From assembly GCF_004801885.1 (NCBI RefSeq), contig NZ_SSSM01000003.1:62001-126000 (forward strand): a stretch of 64,000 nucleotides of DNA. Reading direction: 5' to 3'. Made by a program: the position numbers and the translations under genes. Of this stretch, positions 26,007 to 35,271 are shown one piece after another. The stretch is from Naasia lichenicola (GTDB lineage Bacteria > Actinomycetota > Actinomycetes > Actinomycetales > Microbacteriaceae). Position 1 is the first letter of the stretch, and every line of letters begins with the position of its first letter. The notes under the pieces are model-generated. The model saw only the letters and a program-made list of their open reading frames with translations. It was not told where the DNA came from and did no database searches.

Positions 26007-26579
26007 TCACGCTGCGTCGAGCGTCGACGAGTACGCCTCGGCGATGCCCGTCAGCTCGTGGCTGGGGGTGTTCAGTCGGCTGAGGCTGATGAGGCCCTGT
26101 GACACGAGGAGGATCTGGGCCGCGACCGTGTGCTCCCGCTCCGCTGCGAACTTCGCGCCGCGGATGCGGTCCTCGATGACGTCCGTCATGGCGAGGTTGG
26201 TGCGGCGGGCGAGTGCCATGACGTCGCTCTTGGAGCTGCCGAACTCGGAGATCGTGTTCACGAGCAGGCATCCGCGTCGGCCGGGCTGGTTCGCGCAGTC
26301 GGCGATGACGACGGCCAGGAACTCCCGCACGGAGTCGATGGGCTCTCGGCCCGTCGCCATGGCGTGGGTGACGATCTGCACTCGGGACTCGCAGTAGGAC
26401 TCGAAGATCGACATGAACAGGCCGTGCTTGCTGCCGTAGGCGGCGTAGATGCTGCCGTTCCCGACGCCGCTCGCCTTGGAGATCTCCCCGAGGGAGGTCT
26501 TCTCGTAACCGGACGACCAGAAGAACCCGAGCGCCGTCGCGCGCAGGAGCTCATCGTCGAACTCGCGAGACCTCGCCAT
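26007..26579 (-). CDS. TetR/AcrR family transcriptional regulator
   Basis: 190 aa. The N-terminal HTH includes LGEISKASGVGNGSIYAAYG followed by SKHGLF. The C-terminal part has NQPGRRGCLLVNTISEFGSS, matching the TetR_C group of AcrR/NemR-like repressors, with a Cys in the GCLLVN motif conserved in electrophile-sensing relatives. A short inverted repeat lies 17 bp upstream, between it and the divergent membrane-protein gene, as expected for autoregulation. Confidence 0.88.
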   Translation of the reverse strand: MARSREFDDELLRATALGFFWSSGYEKTSLGEISKASGVGNGSIYAAYGSKHGLFMSIFESYCESRVQIVTHAMATGREPIDSVREFLAVVIADCANQPGRRGCLLVNTISEFGSSKSDVMALARRTNLAMTDVIEDRIRGAKFAAEREHTVAAQILLVSQGLISLSRLNTPSHELTGIAEAYSSTLDAA

Positions 26580-26595
26580 CCCGCCATCGTAGTTA

Positions 26596-26607
26596 TTGCG
26601 TGCGCAA
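26596..26607. promoter_or_regulatory. Inverted repeat TTGCG-TG-CGCAA between divergent genes
   Basis: The 5-bp arms TTGCG and CGCAA flank a TG centre in the 65-bp gap between the TetR gene and the plus-strand small membrane protein. Position and symmetry suggest an operator for the TetR protein. A minus-strand TACGAT (-10-like) ends 6 nt before the TetR ATG, so that message may be leaderless. Confidence 0.4.
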
Positions 26608-26644
26608 GGACTGCATTTCGAGCCTTCGGAACGAGACTGGATCC

Positions 26645-26950
26645 ATGGACACGATCACCGCTCTTCGGAAGACCATCCGCTGGACGACCACAACGGCGAT
26701 GCTCCTCATCGGGCTGGGAGTACTCGACGTCGTCTTTGGTGGTGCATCCCTCTTCACCGAGTCGCGGCAGGTCGACGATCCGCGCGCTGCGTCATGGGGA
26801 GCGATCGTCCAGGGTGGGGTCCTCATCGCTTGGGGCGTTTGGGGCATGACTCGGTCGCCGAAGATCGCGGCGATGGACGAACTGGCGGAACAGCAGAGGG
26901 CCACGGCAGAAGGCTCTACGACGAGCCCGTCTCCTACCGCGCAGGGATAG
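26645..26950 (+). CDS. Small membrane protein, two helices
   Basis: 101 aa from the ATG at 26645. Two hydrophobic segments are visible (TTAMLLIGLGVLDVVFGGA and GAIVQGGVLIAWGVWGM), followed by a polar, Ser/Thr-rich tail. Not recognised. It is divergent from the TetR gene and is the likeliest regulated partner of that repressor. Confidence 0.6.
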   Translation: MDTITALRKTIRWTTTTAMLLIGLGVLDVVFGGASLFTESRQVDDPRAASWGAIVQGGVLIAWGVWGMTRSPKIAAMDELAEQQRATAEGSTTSPSPTAQG

Positions 26951-27168
26951 CTGTGCGGATCATCCGTCTCATCGCGCGCATGGCCGCACGAGCCGCCGGC
27001 ACTCTGGGGCTCGTTCTCGATGTCCAGAATCGGCCGATCGCACCTCCAGAGAATCCCCATGATGGGCGGGAGCAGTACCGACCCTGACGATGACTCTTTC
27101 CCGGCCGCGGAAGATCTGCGGGGTCACCGCCGACTTGGCAGAACGCGGCAGGTGCAGAAGCGCCTTCC

Positions 27169-27705
27169 TCAGGCGAGCCTTCTCCGCCACACGTCGTAGG
27201 TGCACGGTCCAGCGAGCAGCGGGACGAGCTCCGGAAGGTGGTCCTCGACCGCATCGCTTCGGTCGAGTGCGTATCCGCGGGCCGCGTACCAGCGCTGCAG
27301 CCGAGCCTTGTTCGGGTTCACGGCATCCGTCGGAGTGAGGATCTCCAGCTGCATGGTCGCCGCTCCTCCTTCTCGCGCGTGCTCCTCCGCCGCATCGACG
27401 AGGGCGCCTCCGGTTCCCCCGCCCTGGTTGTCCGGAGCCACCGCCAGCATTCCGAAGCCCCAGGTCGCGTCGTCGAGAGGCTGAACGCGAACGCACCCCA
27501 ACGCATCTCCGCGCCTGTGGGCTACCAGCAGCTCTCCGGCCGCGATCAGCTCGGCAATGTCGTCGGGGGTCGTCCGGGGGGTGTCCGGACGCCACATTCC
27601 CGCCTCGCCTACGGCATATGCCGCGTTCACCATCTGAGCTATCCGAGCGCAGAACGCGCCATCGTCGGTTCGTTCTGGGCGGGCGATATGGACGGACGGC
27701 TGCAT
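27169..27705 (-). CDS. GNAT family N-acetyltransferase
   Basis: 178 aa from the ATG at 27705; the longer open frame upstream is antisense to the esterase. Acetyl-CoA binding motif FGMLAVAPDNQGGGTGGALV (Q-G-G-G-T-G-G) and the late ARLQRWYAARGYAL segment are classic GNAT. The N-terminal part RIAQMVNAAYAVGEAGMWRP is shared with many uncharacterised members. The substrate is unknown. Divergent from the esterase gene with a 132-bp shared promoter region. Confidence 0.88.
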   Translation of the reverse strand: MQPSVHIARPERTDDGAFCARIAQMVNAAYAVGEAGMWRPDTPRTTPDDIAELIAAGELLVAHRRGDALGCVRVQPLDDATWGFGMLAVAPDNQGGGTGGALVDAAEEHAREGGAATMQLEILTPTDAVNPNKARLQRWYAARGYALDRSDAVEDHLPELVPLLAGPCTYDVWRRRLA

Positions 27706-27837
27706 CTCGACATTGTGGCAAAACGTCGCGGTCCGTGTGACGGGCGAGGGACGTGGGTCGGGATGAGGACATGGAGAGCGACTGTCGCTTGGTATCCTCA
27801 GGCACTGCCCGGCGCCATCGAAGAGGACGACGCACTC

Positions 27838-28467
27838 ATGGCCCCCACCGCCAACCCGCACCTCGTGATCCCGCCCCTGCAGCTGGGCCCTGCGGATGCT
27901 GACACGGTCGTGATCGGCGTGCACGGCCGGGGTCAGGACCCGTCCTTCATCGCCGACCTGCGCGACCGGCTGCAGGATCGGTCGTCGCGATGGATCGTCC
28001 CCTCCGCCGCGGATCAGGAATGGTACGGACACCGCTTCATGGATCGGCCCGCGGACGACCCGGCGGTCGTGCTGGCGCTCGAGGCGATCGACTCGCTGAT
28101 CGCGACCCTGGAGCACGACGGTGTCCCGGCAGAGCGCATCACCCTGGTGGGGTTCTCGCAGGGCGCGTGCCTGCTCGCTCACCACCTGCTCACCCGGCCG
28201 CGACGCTATGCGGGGGTGCTGCTCTTCACCGGCGGCTATCTCGGACGCCCATCCGACCCGGTCGAGTTCGCCGGGGACCTCGCGGGCACCCCTGTCCTGC
28301 TCGGGACCATCGACGCGGACCCGTGGGTGCCCCTTCCCCGCACCCAGGAGACGGACGCCGAACTGCGGCGGATAGGCGCCGCCGTGACGCTGCTCGTCGA
28401 GTCGGGATCGGACCACGGCATCACCGCTGCCGCAGTCGAGCTGGGCTCCACGATGCTCCTGGCATAG
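27838..28467 (+). CDS. Phospholipase/carboxylesterase family hydrolase (MhqD-like)
   Basis: 209 aa from the ATG at 27838. VIGVHGRGQDPSFIADL carries the oxyanion region, the nucleophile Ser lies in LVGFSQGACLLAHHL, and the acid and His in LGTIDADPWVPL and SGSDHGI. This is the YodD/MhqD group, found with MhqO-type dioxygenases in quinone and hydroquinone detoxification. It converges on such a dioxygenase gene (28548-29501) across a terminator hairpin. A second esterase of this family lies at 40449-41093. Confidence 0.88.
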   Translation: MAPTANPHLVIPPLQLGPADADTVVIGVHGRGQDPSFIADLRDRLQDRSSRWIVPSAADQEWYGHRFMDRPADDPAVVLALEAIDSLIATLEHDGVPAERITLVGFSQGACLLAHHLLTRPRRYAGVLLFTGGYLGRPSDPVEFAGDLAGTPVLLGTIDADPWVPLPRTQETDAELRRIGAAVTLLVESGSDHGITAAAVELGSTMLLA

Positions 28468-28502
28468 GCAGCCTGCCAGCCTCGAACAGACCCGAGAGCG
28501 TT

Positions 28503-28535
28503 CGGGGACGACGCAGCAATGCCGCGTCATCCCCG
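28503..28535. terminator. Hairpin between convergent esterase and dioxygenase genes
   Basis: CGGGGACGACGC pairs with GCGTCATCCCCG over 12 positions (one non-Watson-Crick pair, a G-U wobble on the minus-strand RNA) around a 9-nt loop. It lies midway between two converging stop codons and can serve both. Confidence 0.7.
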
Positions 28536-28547
28536 GGACGGACCAGC

Positions 28548-29501
28548 TCAGCTCTCGATGGGCTCGAGCTTGGCCATGATGCCCTCACGCTCGGACTCGA
28601 ACTGCGGCGGCAGCATGAAGGCGCGGCCGAGCTCCTCCGGCGACTCGTCGCAGTCCCAGCCGCCCTCGTTGTGCGTGACGGCCAGCTCGAACAGCGCACC
28701 GCCCGGCGTGCGGACGTAGTGCGACTTGAAGTAGGTGCGGTCCTTCAGCTCCGAGATGTCCGTGTAGCCGGCGCCCTCGATGTCGAACTTGATCTCGTTC
28801 TGGTTCTCGAGGTTGTCCAGGTTCCAGGCGAAGTGGTGGTACGCGCCCGCTCCGTAGCGCCAGGTGCCCTGCGCGTCGGTGCGGTTGCCGGTCAGCTCGA
28901 CCCAGTTGCCCTGCCCCGCGTCGCCGACGGCGAATCTCACCCGGTCGCCCTCCTCCGAGACCTCACCCGTGGCGTAGAACGCCTCCTTGCCGAAGTCGAC
29001 CATCCGGTCCTGGTCGTAGACGTGGATCCCGATGCCGTTCAGCCCGTGGATGGCGCTCTCGATCGGCACGCCTCCGCCGGTGAAGCCGACGCGGGGATCG
29101 TCCTCGTTCTCGACGAAGACGTACTCGATCCCGCACGGGTGGGCGAAGTTGATGCGCCGCTGCCCGAAGACGTCCTCGAAGCTCCGGTCGACCCCGTGCT
29201 CGTCGAGCCGCTTGGCCCAGTAGTCGAGCGAGCCTGCGGGGATGGACAGCATCACCTCGCGGGCCTGATTGGTGCCGCGCGTGCCGAACAGCCCGGCCTG
29301 CGCCCAGGGGAAGGTCGTGACCACGGAGGACGGATCCCCCGCGGCGTTCGAGTAGTAGAGGTGGTACACCGGGGCCGAGCCGTCGTACAGCACGGTCTTC
29401 TTGATGAAGCGCATGCCGAGGACCTTGGTGTGGAAGTCGACGTCCTCCTGTGCGTGTCCCACCGAGAGCGTGACGTGGTGCGAGCCGGCGATGAATGCCA
29501 T
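28548..29501 (-). CDS. VOC-family ring-cleaving dioxygenase (MhqO/LinE-like)
   Basis: 317 aa made of two glyoxalase-type modules. The first begins SHHVTLSVGHAQEDVDFHTK with metal His near residue 9; AYHHFAWNLDNLENQNEIKF holds the second-module His and GGALFELAVTHNEGG the Glu, forming the 2-His-1-carboxylate Fe(II) site. Relatives cleave hydroquinones or add O2 to quinols. The gene is 73 bp from the LIV-type permease gene, same direction, and could be the last gene of the aromatic-uptake operon. It is a homologue of the 39475-40452 product. Confidence 0.88.
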   Translation of the reverse strand: MAFIAGSHHVTLSVGHAQEDVDFHTKVLGMRFIKKTVLYDGSAPVYHLYYSNAAGDPSSVVTTFPWAQAGLFGTRGTNQAREVMLSIPAGSLDYWAKRLDEHGVDRSFEDVFGQRRINFAHPCGIEYVFVENEDDPRVGFTGGGVPIESAIHGLNGIGIHVYDQDRMVDFGKEAFYATGEVSEEGDRVRFAVGDAGQGNWVELTGNRTDAQGTWRYGAGAYHHFAWNLDNLENQNEIKFDIEGAGYTDISELKDRTYFKSHYVRTPGGALFELAVTHNEGGWDCDESPEELGRAFMLPPQFESEREGIMAKLEPIES

Positions 29502-29574
29502 CTGGATCTCCTGTGATCATTGGGTCATCCCGGGCGGGATACCCGGAAGTGGAACGTAGGTGCGGGCGGTGCGG

Positions 29575-30615
29575 CTACTGCTTCCGCCTGGTCTGGTCGG
29601 GCAGTCGGAGCCGGTAGCCGACGGGGAACAGGTCGACCCTCCCTCGGCGGGACACGAGCCCCCAGATGCCCCGTCGTGCGAAGAGCACGAACAGCACCCC
29701 GAGGATGCCGAGGCCGATCAGGTAGGCGGATCCGTATTCGGCGAGGGCCTGCTTGAGCAGCCAGAAGATCACGGCGCCGATGATGGGTCCTTCGAGGGTG
29801 CCCACTCCCCCGATGACGACCATGAAGATCATGAACGCCGACCACTGCACGTCGTACACGCCGGAGGGCTGCACGCGCAGCGTCGAGATGGCGATGAGCG
29901 TGCCGGCGACACCGGCTCCGGCCGCGGAGATGAGGTAGACCAGTCGCTTGGACGCGTCGACGTTGACCCCCGAGGTCGCCGCGGCGGTCGGGTCGTCGCG
30001 CAGCGCGGTGAGGGCGAGCCCGAACCGGGACCGCACGAGCAGGACGCAGGACCCCACGACGACGACGACGCAGACCAGCGCTACCCAGTAGCCGACCGCG
30101 ATGCGCAGGTCGCGGGGGAAGCCGCTCATCGCGCTGATGGAGACGCCGGCCCCTCCTCCCACCTGCGGGATCTGGATGGTGACGAGTCTGAATACCTCCG
30201 CGATGACCCAGGTGCCGACCGCGAAGTAGCCTCCCACCAGGCGGAACGCGAGGTAGGAGACGGGGATCGCGACGAGCGCGCTGACGATGGCCGCGATCGG
30301 GATGGCGAGGAAGACGTTGACGCCCAACAGGTCCGCCAGCGTCACGAGCGAATAGGCGCCGAGTCCGATGTAGGCCTGCTGTCCGACCGAGACCATGCCG
30401 CCGAACCCGGCGAGCAGGTTCCAGGTCGAGGCGAGGATGAGCAGGACGAAGAGGTCGATCATCGCGTAGATCGTCGCGAGGTTGATCAGGTACGGCAGCG
30501 CGGCGAGCGCCACGATCAGCACCGCTCCGGCCGAAGTGCCCACCGCGGACGAGGGCGTCCATCGGCTCACCCGCTGCGTGCTCGATGCCGATCGACGGCT
30601 GAGCAGATCGGTCAT
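29575..30615 (-). CDS. LIV-type (branched-chain amino acid type) ABC transporter permease, LivM-like
   Basis: 346 aa from the ATG at 30615, which overlaps the LivH-like stop (ATGA). It has about nine membrane helices and the family segment MIFMVVIGGVGTLEGPIIGA that contacts the ATPase. Pairs with the permease encoded upstream. Neighbouring ring-cleavage genes suggest the importer carries an aromatic acid or phenol rather than leucine. The C-terminus is basic (RLRLPDQTRRKQ). Confidence 0.9.
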   Translation of the reverse strand: MTDLLSRRSASSTQRVSRWTPSSAVGTSAGAVLIVALAALPYLINLATIYAMIDLFVLLILASTWNLLAGFGGMVSVGQQAYIGLGAYSLVTLADLLGVNVFLAIPIAAIVSALVAIPVSYLAFRLVGGYFAVGTWVIAEVFRLVTIQIPQVGGGAGVSISAMSGFPRDLRIAVGYWVALVCVVVVVGSCVLLVRSRFGLALTALRDDPTAAATSGVNVDASKRLVYLISAAGAGVAGTLIAISTLRVQPSGVYDVQWSAFMIFMVVIGGVGTLEGPIIGAVIFWLLKQALAEYGSAYLIGLGILGVLFVLFARRGIWGLVSRRGRVDLFPVGYRLRLPDQTRRKQ

Positions 30616-31481
30616 CGGAGCGCCTTCTGTCGAGTGATGCCGCCGGGCAGGAAGGCCAGGAAGACGAGGAACACGAGGTGCCCGATGAGGATCTGCTGGG
30701 CCGGCGCGATGGCGGCTCCGACGGTCTGCGCGATCCCGAGCACGACGGCGCCGAGCATGGTCCCCCACAGGCTGCCGAGACCCCCGATGATGACCGCCTC
30801 GAACGCGAAGATGAGGAAGAGCGATCCCGACGATGGACTGAACGAGGTCTGGACCCCCGAGGCCACGCCTGCGACCGCCACGAGGCCGAACGCGATCGCG
30901 GCGGCGAAGCCGTAGATCAGCTTGGGGTCGGCGCCATTCAGCTGGACCGTTCCCGGGTCGTCGCTGACGGCACGGACGAGCCGCCCGTACTGGGTGCGGG
31001 AGAGGACCAGGGAGAGCAGGGCGAGCACGACCAGGGCGAACACGAACACGGCGAGCGGGAACGCGCCGATCCGGATGCCGCCGGGAAGGGCGATGGCAGC
31101 GGTGTCGAAGGACCCGAGGTTCAGCCGCTGCTGATCCGCGGTGACCGTCAGCAGGAGCGTGTTCTCGATGATGATCGACAGTCCGAAGGTCACCAGGAGC
31201 GCGGGCAGCGGTGAGGTGCCGAGGGTGCGCTGAAGGATGAATCGCTGCACGACGAAGCCCAGCACCGCCATCGCCGGGACGATGATCAGCAGCGCCGCGA
31301 TCGGGTTGAGCGCCCCCGTCCGCACGATGAGCAGGGCGCCGTATGCGGCGAGCACGGCGAATGCCCCGTGGGCGAGGTTGACCAGCCGCATGACGCCGAA
31401 CATCAGGGACAGGCCTGCGGCGAAGAGTGCGTAGAGACCGCCGAGCAGGATGCCCTGGATGACGGCGTTCACGATGCTCAT
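30612..31481 (-). CDS. LIV-type ABC transporter permease, LivH-like
   Basis: 289 aa. The N-terminus VNAVIQGILLGGLYALFAAG followed by LSLMFGVMRLVNLAHGAF is the LivH signature; the cytoplasmic coupling loop reads AVIIGGLGSLWGTMLGAVVL. Overlaps by 4 bp with the genes on both sides. It is a core membrane subunit of the importer. Confidence 0.92.
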   Translation of the reverse strand: MSIVNAVIQGILLGGLYALFAAGLSLMFGVMRLVNLAHGAFAVLAAYGALLIVRTGALNPIAALLIIVPAMAVLGFVVQRFILQRTLGTSPLPALLVTFGLSIIIENTLLLTVTADQQRLNLGSFDTAAIALPGGIRIGAFPLAVFVFALVVLALLSLVLSRTQYGRLVRAVSDDPGTVQLNGADPKLIYGFAAAIAFGLVAVAGVASGVQTSFSPSSGSLFLIFAFEAVIIGGLGSLWGTMLGAVVLGIAQTVGAAIAPAQQILIGHLVFLVFLAFLPGGITRQKALR

Positions 31482-32176
31482 GCGGTGGCCTCCGCTCCGA
31501 AGTAGGCGCGGGAGATGTCGGCGAGGTCGAGGTCCTTGCCGGCGAGCGAGGTGCGCCCCTGCAGCAGGCAGTGCACCTCGTCGGACACTCGCCTGGCCTG
31601 TGCCACGTCCTGCTCGACGAGCAGGATGGCGGTGCCCTGCTCGAGGATGAGCGGCAGCCGGTCGTAGAGCTGGCCGACGATGGCGGGAGCGAGCCCGAGG
31701 CTCACCTCGTCGAGCAGCAGCACGGCGGGGTTCGCGATGAGGGCGCGGGCGATGGCAGTGGCCTGCTGCTCGCCGCCCGACAGGTCGCCGGCCCGGCGGC
31801 GGCGCCGCTCGGCGACGAGGGGGAACAGCTCGTAGACGCTCTCGAGGCTCCAGACGCCGGAACGCTTGGCGGACAGCGCGATCTGGAGGTTCTCGTGCAC
31901 GGTGAGCGAGCCGAAGAGGCGGCGGCCCTCGGGCACGAGGACGATGCCGCGGCGCGCGCGCTCGTGGGTGCTGAGCGCGGTCACGTCGGCACCGTCGAAT
32001 CGGATGCTGCCCGTCGTCGCCTTCAGCTGGCCGGCGATCGTCTTCAGCAGCGTCGACTTTCCGGCCCCGTTGGCGCCGATGACCGCGAGGATGCCGCCCG
32101 ACTCCACCGTCAGCGAGATGTCGCGGATCGCGGTGAGCTGCCCGTACGCGGCGGACAAGCCGGAGATCTCAAGCAT
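31478..32176 (-). CDS. LIV-type ABC transporter ATPase, LivF-like
   Basis: 232 aa. Walker A GANGAGKST near 34-42, signature LSGGEQQ in GDLSGGEQQATAIARAL, Walker B VLLLDEVSLGLAP, and H-loop replaced by LLVEQDV, as is normal for LivF. It works with the LivG-like ATPase encoded just upstream (8-bp overlap). Confidence 0.92.
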   Translation of the reverse strand: MLEISGLSAAYGQLTAIRDISLTVESGGILAVIGANGAGKSTLLKTIAGQLKATTGSIRFDGADVTALSTHERARRGIVLVPEGRRLFGSLTVHENLQIALSAKRSGVWSLESVYELFPLVAERRRRRAGDLSGGEQQATAIARALIANPAVLLLDEVSLGLAPAIVGQLYDRLPLILEQGTAILLVEQDVAQARRVSDEVHCLLQGRTSLAGKDLDLADISRAYFGAEATA

Positions 32177-32930
32177 CCGGGCCTCCCGCGGGTGCGGCCA
32201 CCTCGGGGTCGAGGCCGAGGTAGATCCGGCGCACCTCGGGCGAGGCGAGCACGGCGGCGGGCTCGCCCTCGGCGAGGACCCGCCCGTAGCTGAGGCAGAG
32301 CAGTCGCGTGGCGACAGCGGTCAGCGCGTGCACGACGTGCTCGATCCAGATGACGGTGACGCCGGACGCCGCGACCGACCGCACCAGCTCGACCAGCTCG
32401 GGCACCTCCTGCTCGGTGAGACCGCCGGCGATCTCATCGAGGAGGAGCAGCCGGGGCCCGGAGGCGAGGGCGCGCGCCACCTCGAGCCGCTTGCGGTCGA
32501 GCAGCCGCAGGGAGCTCGCCTCCGCGTTGGCGAAGCGCTCGAGGTTGGTGCGCTGCAGGGAGTCGACCGCCGCCGCCTGGGCGCGGTGGCCGCGCGATCC
32601 TGCAGCGAAGGTGGCGGCGACCAGCAGGTTCTCCAGGACGCTCATGCCGAGGAACGGCCTGGGCACCTGGTAGCTGGTCGCGATGCCGTGCCGGGCCCGC
32701 CAGTGCGACGGGCGGCGCGTGACGTCGACGCCGTCGAGCAGGATGGTGCCGGTCGTCGGCGGGATCGCGCCGCCGAGCACCGCAAGGAGGGTGGACTTGC
32801 CGGCGCCGTTCGGTCCGATGATCCCGAGGACCTCTCCGGCTTCGACCTTCAGGTCGAAGCCGGAGAGCACCTCCAGCCGCCCGAAGGAGCGACCCACGGA
32901 TCGCGTCTCCACGAGTGGCTCAGGGGTCAT
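32169..32930 (-). CDS. LIV-type ABC transporter ATPase, LivG-like
   Basis: 253 aa from the ATG at 32930, which touches the binding-protein stop. Walker A GPNGAGKST near 38-46, Walker B LLLLDEIAGGL, then switch His in VIWIEHVVHAL. The signature region reads LRLLDRKRLEVARAL, lacking the usual LSGGQ. LivG proteins commonly read LSYGQQ there, so this site is unusually degenerate. The C-terminal GEPAAVLASPEVRRIYLG is typical. Confidence 0.9.
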   Translation of the reverse strand: MTPEPLVETRSVGRSFGRLEVLSGFDLKVEAGEVLGIIGPNGAGKSTLLAVLGGAIPPTTGTILLDGVDVTRRPSHWRARHGIATSYQVPRPFLGMSVLENLLVAATFAAGSRGHRAQAAAVDSLQRTNLERFANAEASSLRLLDRKRLEVARALASGPRLLLLDEIAGGLTEQEVPELVELVRSVAASGVTVIWIEHVVHALTAVATRLLCLSYGRVLAEGEPAAVLASPEVRRIYLGLDPEVAAPAGGPDA

Positions 32931-34258
32931 CAGCGGCCGGTCCAGTCGATCTTCTCGGGCGTTCCGCCGGTCGGGATGTCGGGGTGCTCGCTGTTGGAGA
33001 CGATGACGAGCTCGTAGGAGCCGTCGTCCTGCAGCCGCCACTGCCCGCCGACGAGCGGGGTCTTGGAGACGTTGGGCACGGGTCCGCTGGTCCAGTCGAC
33101 CGTTCCGACGATGGTGTCGACCTTCAGGGTGGCGACGGCCTCCTTGATGTCGGCGGCGTCGGAGCTCGCCGACTTTTCGAGGGCGGCGTTCGCCACCTCG
33201 AAGAGTGCTTCCGCGAAGCCGAGGGGCTGCGTCCACTGCTGTCCGGTCGACTCGGTGAAGGCCGCCGCGTACTCCTCGGAGCTCTGACCGGTGAGGGAGC
33301 TGGAGTAGGGGTAGCTCGGCGCCCACCAGACCTCGGTGGAGAGGTTGTTGCCGAGATCGCCCAGCGCCTCGACGGCGGAGGGGAACAGGATGGCCTTCGC
33401 GACGGTCGCCACCTCGGGCTGGTAGCCCTGCTGCACGGCCTGCTTCCAGAAGGTCGTGAAGTCGGGCGGGATGGGGACTGCGGTCAGGATCGAGTCGCCC
33501 GAGTTCTTGAACTGGGTGATCTGCGCCGTGAAGTCCGTCGTCCCGTTCGGGTAGGCGCCGGGGTTGTCGGGGGTCAGGCCCTGGTCCGTGATGAAGGGTG
33601 GGAAGCCCGTGGCCTCGTCCGCCCACGCGCCGCCGTCGGAGTCGTTGGGAAGCAGGAGCGCGACGCCCTTGGCATCGGTCGCGACCTTCCAGATGTCCGA
33701 GTACACCGCCTCGGCATCCTCGAGGCCCCAGAAGAAGTGATAGGTCCAGTCGAAACCCTTGTCGGGGGTGCCGCCGCGCCCGAAGTACCAGGCCTGCCAG
33801 GGAGCGACCGTGGAGATGCAGACCACCTGGTTCGCCTCGCACTGGTCGGAGACGGGGTTGGTGGTCTCGGGCGTCGAGGACACGAGGATGAGGTCGACGC
33901 CGTCCTGGAGGATGAGCTCGGCGGCCACGTCGCCGGCGCGCTTCGGGTCCGACTGGGTGTCCTTCGAGATGATCTCGACGTCGTGCTTGGTCCCGTCGGC
34001 GAGGGTGACGCCGTTCTCCTCGAAGTAGTCCTTCATCTGCTCGAGGACGAAGGCGTCCGCTTCGCCGAACGCGGCGAGGGGGCCGGTCTGCGGCGTCACG
34101 TAGCCGATCTTGATGGTGTCGGTCCCGGTCGACTCGCCACCTCCCCCGCCGCCTCCGAGGGTGGGAGCGCTGCAGCCGGCGAGCGCTATCGCGGTGGCGG
34201 CTGTGAGGCTCAGTGCGAGGATCCGCCGCGTCGTGCGAGCGGAGCGTGCTGTGTCCAT
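32930..34258 (-). CDS. LIV-type ABC transporter substrate-binding lipoprotein
   Basis: 442 aa from the ATG at 34258, preceded by AAGGAG. Signal peptide with lipobox ALAGC, then a Gly-rich linker (GGGGGGG). The type I binding fold is seen from IKIGYVTPQTGPLAAFGEAD and LILQDGVDLILVSSTPETTN. It belongs to the Peripla_BP_6 group used for branched-chain amino acids, amides and aromatic acids. It heads the five-gene importer operon, ~110 bp downstream of the hydroxyquinol dioxygenase gene, so the ligand is probably the aromatic substrate. Confidence 0.9.
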   Translation of the reverse strand: MDTARSARTTRRILALSLTAATAIALAGCSAPTLGGGGGGGESTGTDTIKIGYVTPQTGPLAAFGEADAFVLEQMKDYFEENGVTLADGTKHDVEIISKDTQSDPKRAGDVAAELILQDGVDLILVSSTPETTNPVSDQCEANQVVCISTVAPWQAWYFGRGGTPDKGFDWTYHFFWGLEDAEAVYSDIWKVATDAKGVALLLPNDSDGGAWADEATGFPPFITDQGLTPDNPGAYPNGTTDFTAQITQFKNSGDSILTAVPIPPDFTTFWKQAVQQGYQPEVATVAKAILFPSAVEALGDLGNNLSTEVWWAPSYPYSSSLTGQSSEEYAAAFTESTGQQWTQPLGFAEALFEVANAALEKSASSDAADIKEAVATLKVDTIVGTVDWTSGPVPNVSKTPLVGGQWRLQDDGSYELVIVSNSEHPDIPTGGTPEKIDWTGR

Positions 34259-34316
34259 GAGGGCACTCCTTAGAACGTCGTCGTTGCTGTGAGGCACTGC
34301 AGTTGTGGAGGGTGAA

Positions 34317-34346
34317 GCGAGGAGCGGTGGAGCGAGGTGCGGTGGA
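34317..34346. repeat. Tandem 15-bp repeat, two copies
   Basis: GCGAGGAGCGGTGGA (34317-34331) is followed directly by GCGAGGTGCGGTGGA (34332-34346), one mismatch. It lies between the hydroxyquinol dioxygenase stop and the importer start. Purine-rich; role unknown. Confidence 0.6.
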
Positions 34347-34371
34347 GTCGGCTGTGCTGCCTGGTGAGCTG

Positions 34372-35271
34372 TCAGAGGTCGGACGGGGCGAGCACGATGT
34401 CGAAGCGCGTGCGCGACCAGGTGCGACCCCCGAGGTCGCGGCCGTCCGGCGTGGGCGCGTCGGCGGGCTGCTCGTGGAAGTCGAGGATGAGCGAGTCCTT
34501 CACTCCGAAGACGGAATCGCTGGTCAGCAGCTCGTCTCCGCGGACGAAGATGTGGGTCACCAGGGTGCGTGCGCCCTCGGCGGCGACCATGAAGTGCAGG
34601 TGGGAGGCGCGCATCGGGGAACGCCCGACCGCTTCGAGCATCTGGCCGACGGGTCCGTCGTGCGGGATGGGGTACGGCGTGGGGGTGAGCCCCCAGAAGG
34701 CGTAGCCGCCGTCGTCGTCAGCGAATAGATGTGCGCGGCCGCCGACCCGGTCGTCGGTGTACTGCACGTCGTAGAAGCCGTCCTCGTCCGCCTCCCAGAC
34801 CTCGATCCGCGCTCCGGCGATGGGCGCACCCTGCGTGTCACGGACGGTGCCCTCGACCCAGCAGGGCTGTCCCGGGCTGCCGAACGCGATGTCGCCGCCG
34901 GTCTCCACCAGGGGCGCGTCGCCCACGAAGAACGGGCCGAAGACCGTCGCCTCGGTGGCATCGGCGTACGCCTCGTTGTTCACGGCGACGGTCTGCATCG
35001 AGAGGCCGAGCACGTCGGAGAGCAGGATGAACTCCTGACGGCGATCGTCAGTGATGTGGCCGCACGCGGTGAGGAAGGCGATCGCCGAGCTCCACTCCGC
35101 CTCCGTGAGCCGGACGTCCCGGACGAAGGCGTGGCTGTGGCGCACGAGCGCCTGCATGATCTCTCGGAGCCGATCGTCCGCCGCACCGTCGAAGGATGCG
35201 ACGACCGTCTGGACCAGCTCGTCCTCGCGGCGGATCTGCTCCTCGGTGAGCGGGTGGTGGACCGACGTCAT
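34372..35271 (-). CDS. Hydroxyquinol 1,2-dioxygenase (intradiol)
   Basis: 299 aa from the ATG at 35271 (ATGA overlap with the reductase stop). N-terminal helical dimer domain, then the intradiol core: [27 protein letters not shown] (first ligand Tyr), [12 protein letters not shown] (second Tyr), RASHLHFMV (two His). These bind the catalytic Fe(III). The pathway partner maleylacetate reductase directly upstream points to hydroxyquinol (1,2,4-trihydroxybenzene) as substrate, giving maleylacetate. Confidence 0.92.
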   Translation of the reverse strand: MTSVHHPLTEEQIRREDELVQTVVASFDGAADDRLREIMQALVRHSHAFVRDVRLTEAEWSSAIAFLTACGHITDDRRQEFILLSDVLGLSMQTVAVNNEAYADATEATVFGPFFVGDAPLVETGGDIAFGSPGQPCWVEGTVRDTQGAPIAGARIEVWEADEDGFYDVQYTDDRVGGRAHLFADDDGGYAFWGLTPTPYPIPHDGPVGQMLEAVGRSPMRASHLHFMVAAEGARTLVTHIFVRGDELLTSDSVFGVKDSLILDFHEQPADAPTPDGRDLGGRTWSRTRFDIVLAPSDL

